Below the pieces are notes generated by a model that was not told the DNA's origin, did no database searches, and saw only the letters and a program-made list of their open reading frames with translations. The position numbers and the translations under genes were made by a program. Shown piece by piece: positions 60,588-64,000 of a stretch of 64,000 bases of DNA. How positions within the stretch are numbered: the stretch's first letter is position 1; each line of letters opens with the position of its first letter. This stretch comes from Listeria sp. PSOL-1 (GTDB lineage: Bacteria > Bacillota > Bacilli > Lactobacillales > Listeriaceae): positions 372,001 to 436,000 of the forward strand of contig NZ_LR760298.1 of assembly GCF_902806445.1 (NCBI RefSeq), given 5' to 3'.

Positions 60588-61724
60588 TTATTTAAAGGTG
60601 CTTTGATTCATTGTATGGCTTATTTTTTCATAAAAAAGGGTTCGATCACGTAAAATGATATTGATAAAAAGGTGAAGTAAGAATAACGCGATTATACCGA
60701 ATGAAAGAATAAATAGAATCAATTGGATTTGTTTTGTTGCATTATTTAGCATTAATTCGATTTGAATAATATAAAGTAAGCCAAAAACAGCGTAATAAAG
60801 TAAACTATAACGTACTAAAAGCTGTTTAAATGTAGCTTTATTGCCATTTTGCTGAACGATTTTAATGTGGACAATCCATTTACCGATTGTTTTGCCATTT
60901 GTAAGTGCTGGGAGAACAATGAAATAAAGTAGGACCATAATAAATAACCAAACAAGTTGCATGATATCATTACTTTTAGAAAGTTTTAACGCATTGAATG
61001 GGAGAATTTTGAATGATTCAAGTAACTCTGTCAGCAAGTTTATGATAAACCAATCAATGAGATAAGCGAAAAAGCGGCGGATATAACTTACCTGTTTACT
61101 CTGGATGTAACTTTTTAAATCAATTTTTTCCCTACTTGGTAGAAAGAATGTGATAAGAGGTGCCATCAAGAAGCCAATCATACTACCAGATGTATTTAAC
61201 AGAAGATCATCAATATCAAATAAACGATAAGCATGAGGATAGAGACCATAAATTCCAGTAAGTTGTGTCACTTCAAAGAATAGTGAAATGAGAAAAGAAA
61301 TGATGATCGTTTTTAAGAGCGATACACGGAAATAATAACGTAAATAAACACCAAGTGGTAAAAATAAAAAGATATTAAATAATGGCTGAATAAACACATG
61401 CTTTGTCAGTGTATGTAAATAAGTTGATGACTCATTCCAAATAAAACCAGATTGGTTAATAAAATCACGGATGAACGTAAAAGGAACAAGCTGTGGGGTA
61501 GGTGCTTTTGTATGAGCAATAACCTTTGGATCAGGAAGAGGCAACATCGTAAGGAAGAGAGCTGCCAATAAATAGAAAATAAAGCTAAAGACAACAAAAA
61601 TACGGATAAAGGTAATGCCCCCGAATTTACGATAAGAGTAAATGGCAAATGGTAGTGTTAGAAAAAAAGCTAAAATAGGAAAAATAATAGCTGCGGTTTG
61701 GATCGGTAGAAGATAATTAGACAT
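60588..61724 (-). CDS. VanZ-RDD fusion membrane protein
   Basis: A 378-residue membrane protein. Residues about 40-195 are a VanZ-like domain (FNIFLFLPLGVYLR, EVTQLTGIYG, RLFDIDDLLLNTSGSMIGF), the family of TeicoplaninA resistance protein VanZ. Residues about 210-370 are an RDD domain (SYIRRFFAYLIDWFIINL, then TIGKWIVHIKIV). Both domains are of unclear chemistry; phospholipid or lipid-II related roles are suggested in relatives. No glycopeptide resistance operon is nearby, so it is not evidence for resistance. Monocistronic. Confidence 0.87.
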   Translation of the reverse strand: MSNYLLPIQTAAIIFPILAFFLTLPFAIYSYRKFGGITFIRIFVVFSFIFYLLAALFLTMLPLPDPKVIAHTKAPTPQLVPFTFIRDFINQSGFIWNESSTYLHTLTKHVFIQPLFNIFLFLPLGVYLRYYFRVSLLKTIIISFLISLFFEVTQLTGIYGLYPHAYRLFDIDDLLLNTSGSMIGFLMAPLITFFLPSREKIDLKSYIQSKQVSYIRRFFAYLIDWFIINLLTELLESFKILPFNALKLSKSNDIMQLVWLFIMVLLYFIVLPALTNGKTIGKWIVHIKIVQQNGNKATFKQLLVRYSLLYYAVFGLLYIIQIELMLNNATKQIQLILFILSFGIIALFLLHLFINIILRDRTLFYEKISHTMNQSTFK

Positions 61725-61802
61725 GGAATAAGTAGGCTCCTTTAAGTAATATTAAATTAAGTAAACTTTAAGAAAAAAAGATGTAAAAAATAGGGAGTAG
61801 GT

Positions 61803-61890
61803 TCTACATGTCGAACGCAACAAATCGAGCGAAAACGCTTGTTTGCCAGCGCACGGACTGTACGTGAGCTGGCAAACCTCGTTTATGTCC
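61803..61890 (-). repeat. Dispersed structured intergenic repeat, copy E (short)
   Basis: On the minus strand: ACATAAACGAGGTTTGCCAG, a loop with CACGTACAG, CTGGCAAACAAGCG and TTTTCGCTCGATTTGTTGCG with GTTCGACATG. The inner stem is 10 bp (61841-61850 with 61868-61877). The left arm and the A/T-rich tail are missing. Confidence 0.75.
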
Positions 61891-61920
61891 GAGACTCATT
61901 TATTTTACCATAATTAAACA

Positions 61921-62967
61921 TTAAAAGCCTTCGTGCGGCTGAATTTTTTCTTTTAAACGGCTAATCAAGGCGCGTATTTTTGATATTCTCAGCTCAATGA
62001 CAGGTTGTAAAAATGTAGTGATAAGACGACTTGATAAAAGAACAGTGAGGCCAAACGAAACAGCAAGTAGTAACACGAATGTTTGCGCGGTATAGTCAGT
62101 ATTTGCTGTCATTCCTTCACGAAAGGCTTTAATGAAAAAGCCATGTAATAAATAAACATAGAGCGTATTTTCCCCCCACTTTGTAAAAAATAATTTTCTT
62201 TTCGGCACAAAAGTGAAAAAGGCAATCATTGCTGCAAAACTAACCATGTAAACAATGATCCGTATAAAAAGACCAAACCATTTTACTGCAACAAAGTCAG
62301 TATAGGGCTTAGAACCAAAGAACCAATCTGCATTTAATGAAGGATTGGCAATAAGAAAGGCGACGATAAGAATAGCAATGATTCCACCGATAATCTTTGC
62401 TTTATTTTGCTTCGCGAGCTTGAAATGCTCTGTTGTTAAGAAAAAACCAACTAAAAAGAATGGGAAAAACACAAATGTACGCGAAAGACTTAAAAAACCG
62501 TCAATTTCGTTAAAATAGCCTGCTGTTAAACCGATGAGAATGGCAATTAAGATCGCTATAATAGGTTTTAATTTAGCAAAAGCTAGTAACATAACGTTCC
62601 AAAAAACTAAACTGATTAAAAACCAAAGAGACCATTCTGGGTCAAGCATTTTAACAGATAAATGCGCTTCGTTAAGTAGAAAATAATAAAAGATAGAGTA
62701 AATAAGCTGGAAGAAGATATAGGGTAAAATTAACTTTTTAATCGTTTTTCTTAAGTAACCAGGTTTACGAAATCCTTTTGCGAAAAAACCAGAGATTAAA
62801 ATAAAAGTAGGCATATGAAAAGTATAAATAGACAGATAAAGGATATGAACACTTGTATAATCAGCAACAAAAGTTTCCATTAAATGCCCAAATACAACAA
62901 AAAAGATTAAAATAAATTTGGCATTGTCAAAATAATAATCTCGTTCCTTTGCGACTTTTACCGTCAT
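61921..62967 (-). CDS. Acyltransferase family 3 membrane protein
   Basis: A 348-residue membrane O-acyltransferase with about ten helices. The signature YFDNAKFILIFFVVFGHLME near the N-terminus places the catalytic-type histidine after helix 1, and YTFHMPTFILISGFF follows. Such proteins acetylate or succinylate cell-surface sugars, membrane lipids or exported polymers. Substrate unknown; the surrounding envelope genes suggest a wall or lipid target. ATG at 62967 is preferred with GGTGAT upstream. Confidence 0.88.
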   Translation of the reverse strand: MTVKVAKERDYYFDNAKFILIFFVVFGHLMETFVADYTSVHILYLSIYTFHMPTFILISGFFAKGFRKPGYLRKTIKKLILPYIFFQLIYSIFYYFLLNEAHLSVKMLDPEWSLWFLISLVFWNVMLLAFAKLKPIIAILIAILIGLTAGYFNEIDGFLSLSRTFVFFPFFLVGFFLTTEHFKLAKQNKAKIIGGIIAILIVAFLIANPSLNADWFFGSKPYTDFVAVKWFGLFIRIIVYMVSFAAMIAFFTFVPKRKLFFTKWGENTLYVYLLHGFFIKAFREGMTANTDYTAQTFVLLLAVSFGLTVLLSSRLITTFLQPVIELRISKIRALISRLKEKIQPHEGF

Positions 62968-63100
62968 TAGATCACCACACAATTTCTTTATAAAATAAGT
63001 ATTGCATGATTAAATTCCCGCTAAAAGATGACAATAAACAGACAGATTGTTAACAATTTATTACATAGGAATCATTAGAAAAACGGAGTGAGTCTTTGAG

Positions 63101-63300
63101 ATAAAAAAATCGGCGACAAGCGCTCGTGATTTAAGTGGATTGCCATCACGTACAGTCGTACGTTCCGCTTCAGGATTCTGGCAAACTACTTAAATACAAA
63201 CGCTTTCGCTCGATTTATTGTGTTCAAAATGGGGAACTCACGCTCGATTTTTTAAATCATATTTTCTTAAAAATCGAGCTGAGTCATCTTATTTCCCAGA
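63101..63300 (+). repeat. Dispersed structured intergenic repeat, copy F
   Basis: AAAATCGGCGACAAGCGCTCG, inner arms GATTGCCA and the CTGGCAAAC side with inserted CACGTACAGTCGTACG dyad, AATACAAACGCTTTCGCTCG, ATTTATTGTGTTCAAAA, then a third stem GCTCGATTTTT/AAAAATCGAGC. It fills the gap between the acyltransferase and clpE and lies downstream of clpE. Confidence 0.85.
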
Positions 63301-63315
63301 TTTACTCTGTTTTTC

Positions 63316-64000
63316 TTAAGCTTGTACAGAAACTTTCTCACTTACTTGAATTTTTCCATCTTGATCAAGGGCAGCTTCAAGTACTGTAGCATTTGGTTTT
63401 TCAATCAATAGATCAGCAATATGATCTTCTAAATGTTCTTGGATCGTTCTTCTAAGTGGACGTGCTCCGAATTTAGCATCGTATCCTTGTTCGATGAGTT
63501 TACTTTTTACTTCATTCGTTACGTTAATTGCTATTTGTTGATTTGCTAGGATTTCGTTTAAATCAGCAAGCATTAAGTCAACAATAACAAGCAGATCTTC
63601 TTGAGATAAGCTGTGGAACTCGATGACGCTATCAAGTCGATTTAAGAACTCTGGCTTGAAGTAATAGCCAAGGCGTGCAAGAAGTGATGAGCTGGAACTC
63701 AAATGATCATCATTTGCTTCTTTATTAAAGCCAACAGCTGCTTCTTTTTCTCCGGTTCCAGCATTGCTTGTCATAATGATCACTGTTTCTTTAAAACTGA
63801 TCGTTCTTCCTTGTGAATCAGTTAGGCGCCCATCTTCTAGAATCTGAAGGAACATATGTTGTACATCTGGGTGTGCTTTTTCCATTTCGTCAAGAAGTAA
63901 GATGCTGTACGGATTGCGCCGAACTTTTTCTGTTAATTGCCCTGCTTCTTCGTGACCAACATATCCTGGAGGTGAACCAATAAGTTTAGAGACACTGTGT
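63316..64000 (-). CDS. clpE: ClpE ATPase, C-terminal part
   Basis: The 3' end of a Clp/Hsp100 AAA+ unfoldase that feeds ClpP; the gene continues past the window. The visible part runs from [20 protein letters not shown] through Walker B ([14 protein letters not shown]), [10 protein letters not shown], the arginine-finger region [11 protein letters not shown] and the sensor-2 motif [16 protein letters not shown] and [12 protein letters not shown] agree better with ClpE than ClpC. ClpE is normally under CtsR, but its promoter is outside the window. Confidence 0.9.
   Translation of the reverse strand, partial: HSVSKLIGSPPGYVGHEEAGQLTEKVRRNPYSILLLDEMEKAHPDVQHMFLQILEDGRLTDSQGRTISFKETVIIMTSNAGTGEKEAAVGFNKEANDDHLSSSSSLLARLGYYFKPEFLNRLDSVIEFHSLSQEDLLVIVDLMLADLNEILANQQIAINVTNEVKSKLIEQGYDAKFGARPLRRTIQEHLEDHIADLLIEKPNATVLEAALDQDGKIQVSEKVSVQA

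Noticed and set aside
60588-61724. Glycopeptide resistance locus
   Set aside because: Only a VanZ-like domain is present; no vanHAX or VanRS genes are nearby.
22320-63300. Insertion sequence for the dispersed repeats
   Set aside because: No copy contains a transposase ORF and none is flanked by an obvious target duplication; non-autonomous elements remain possible.

Overview
The window is a low-GC Gram-positive chromosome segment whose genes and gene order look like the Listeria backbone: ltaS, srtA, lplA, queG, dps, a liaI/liaH-like pair, nagABR, tagO, lemA-htpX, spxH, relQ-nadK-rluD, fabI, dltXABCD, rpiA, ilvE, prfC, two terC genes, a Ktr potassium channel and clpE. From memory this follows the lmo0925 to lmo0997 stretch of L. 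monocytogenes EGD-e. Several accessory blocks are absent from that remembered order, so a Listeria sensu lato species or a close Listeriaceae relative is likely. This placement is inferred from protein content only.

Layout. 0-10.8 kb: an ABC permease fragment, a TetR regulator, a cation symporter, lipoteichoic acid synthase, a DNA glycosylase, sortase A, a metallo-hydrolase, lipoate ligase, tRNA-Gly and tRNA-modification genes. 10.8-17.5 kb is accessory: a 1369-residue secreted protein made of two kinds of tandem Ig-like repeats, a decayed 3' end of menB with its terminator, and a divergent MmyB-type regulator/SDR pair. 17.8-30.3 kb: small membrane proteins, a SUKH/phosphatase pair, dps under a 32-bp palindrome, a secreted ComEC-like hydrolase, two DUF915 hydrolases, an envelope-stress pair and the GlcNAc operon. 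30.4-33.9 kb is a second accessory block: a secreted 852-residue protein that looks like a pierisin/mosquitocidal-type ADP-ribosyltransferase toxin with four ricin-B-like trefoils, plus a secreted carbohydrate-binding-like protein behind a promoter with a cre-like site. 33.9-52.9 kb: wall teichoic acid, stress, alarmone, fatty acid and D-alanylation genes. 53-64 kb: transport, peroxidase, RF3, manganese export, potassium uptake and ClpE, with five of the six copies of a dispersed intergenic repeat.

How the parts work together. Much of the backbone builds or guards the cell envelope: LtaS makes lipoteichoic acid, DltXABCD adds D-alanine, TagO and an LCP protein start and attach wall polymers, SrtA anchors proteins, and the LiaI/PspA-like pair answers envelope damage. 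A manganese riboswitch controls terC, and a PerR-type operator overlaps the dps promoter. The most notable items are the ADP-ribosyltransferase toxin locus and the roughly 100-200 bp structured intergenic repeat family, some copies of which end in good intrinsic terminators.
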